Shown in pieces: positions 6,005 to 6,305 of a stretch of 6,305 nt of DNA (the first letter of the stretch is position 1; each line of letters opens with the position of its first letter). Under the pieces are notes generated by a model, which was not told the origin of the DNA, did no database searches, and worked only from the letters and a program-made list of their open reading frames with translations. Location: positions 1-6,305 of the forward strand of contig CAZTRE010000051.1 in the NCBI GenBank assembly GCA_964616405.1. Reading direction: 5' to 3'. The position numbers were made by a program, and so were the translations under genes. The stretch comes from JAEDES01 sp964616405 (GTDB lineage Bacteria; Bacillota_I; Bacilli_A; RF39; UBA660).

Positions 6005-6305
6005 ATGAAACATTTAAAAAATAAAGGGTTTACTTTGATTGAATTGGTAGTAGCTATCACAATACTAGGAATAATTTTAATACTTGCCTTGCCAAAACTT
6101 TCAGATCTTAAGAATAGTAATAGAATAAAAAAATATGAAAAATATGCTGAATCATTAATGACATCTGCTAAATTATATACTGATTCGTATGCCAAAGATA
6201 TGTTTGGAAATAATGAAAGCGGGTGCTATGATATTCCTTACTCAAAACTAGAAGGTAAACATCTTGCAAAAGATATTAAGGTAGATGGGGCAACTTGTGA
6301 TACTT
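6005..6305 (+). CDS. Type IV pilin-like (prepilin N-terminal methylation motif) protein, 3' end outside window
   Basis: The protein starts MKHLKNKG|FTLIELVVAITILG. This is a class III prepilin signal: short basic leader, Gly8 before the prepilin-peptidase cut, Phe at mature position 1 and Glu at mature position 5, followed by an unbroken hydrophobic helix to about residue 29. The mature part continues with a Lys/Tyr-rich helix (NSNRIKKYEKYAESLMTSAK) and two cysteines, at about 80 and 98, that could form a disulfide. The window ends after 100 codons. Strong AAGGGAGGT at 5988-5996 precedes the ATG by eight bases. No secretion ATPase, prepilin peptidase or other pilin gene is visible, so it could be a pilus, pseudopilus or competence (ComG-type) component, or a stand-alone exported protein. 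Confidence 0.87.
   Translation, partial: MKHLKNKGFTLIELVVAITILGIILILALPKLSDLKNSNRIKKYEKYAESLMTSAKLYTDSYAKDMFGNNESGCYDIPYSKLEGKHLAKDIKVDGATCDT

Noticed and set aside
5998..6195. Minus-strand open frame opposite the pilin-like gene
   Set aside because: The opposite strand carries an unmistakable prepilin signal with a strong ribosome binding site.
1..6305. CRISPR arrays, tRNA or rRNA genes
   Set aside because: No regularly spaced repeats and no tRNA-like or rRNA-like segments were seen on either strand by eye.

Overview
The window is AT-rich DNA with strong AGGAGG-type ribosome binding sites and the standard bacterial code: TGG encodes Trp, and no real gene contains an in-frame TGA. The gene content (NitT/TauT ABC importer, Ser-recombinase element, YwaF membrane protein, zinc-ribbon/TPM pair, type IV pilin-like protein) fits a low-GC Bacillota, possibly an uncultured gut Bacilli lineage. 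The lineage is inferred and was not tested.

Left part (1-798, minus strand): two genes of an ABC importer of the nitrate/sulfonate/thiamine-precursor type. A substrate-binding protein gene retains only its C-terminal 137 codons. It is followed, with an 11-nt overlap, by an ATPase gene whose 3' end lies beyond position 1. Homology to the binding protein stops abruptly at about 798, just before its conserved TLFEP motif. Foreign-looking sequence starts there.

Middle part (about 799-2639, plus strand): the end of an integrative element. It holds a 7-bp inverted repeat, a 51-codon SHOCT-like small ORF and a large serine recombinase gene. The likely reading is that the recombinase integrated into the binding-protein gene and that 796-802 is one attachment junction. 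The matching N-terminal half of the gene is not in the window, so the right end of the element is unknown.

Right part (2640-5750, plus strand): a YwaF/TMEM164-family membrane protein, then a zinc-ribbon membrane protein and a TPM-domain exported protein. The last two overlap and closely resemble the B. subtilis YdjG-YdjH pair, whose operon also encodes PspA and YdjI and acts in membrane stress. A strong intrinsic terminator closes this block. Whether these genes are element cargo or chromosomal cannot be decided here.

Far right (5751-6305): a long leader with a short direct repeat, a hairpin and a possible decayed coding remnant, followed by the start of a type IV pilin-like gene cut by the window end.
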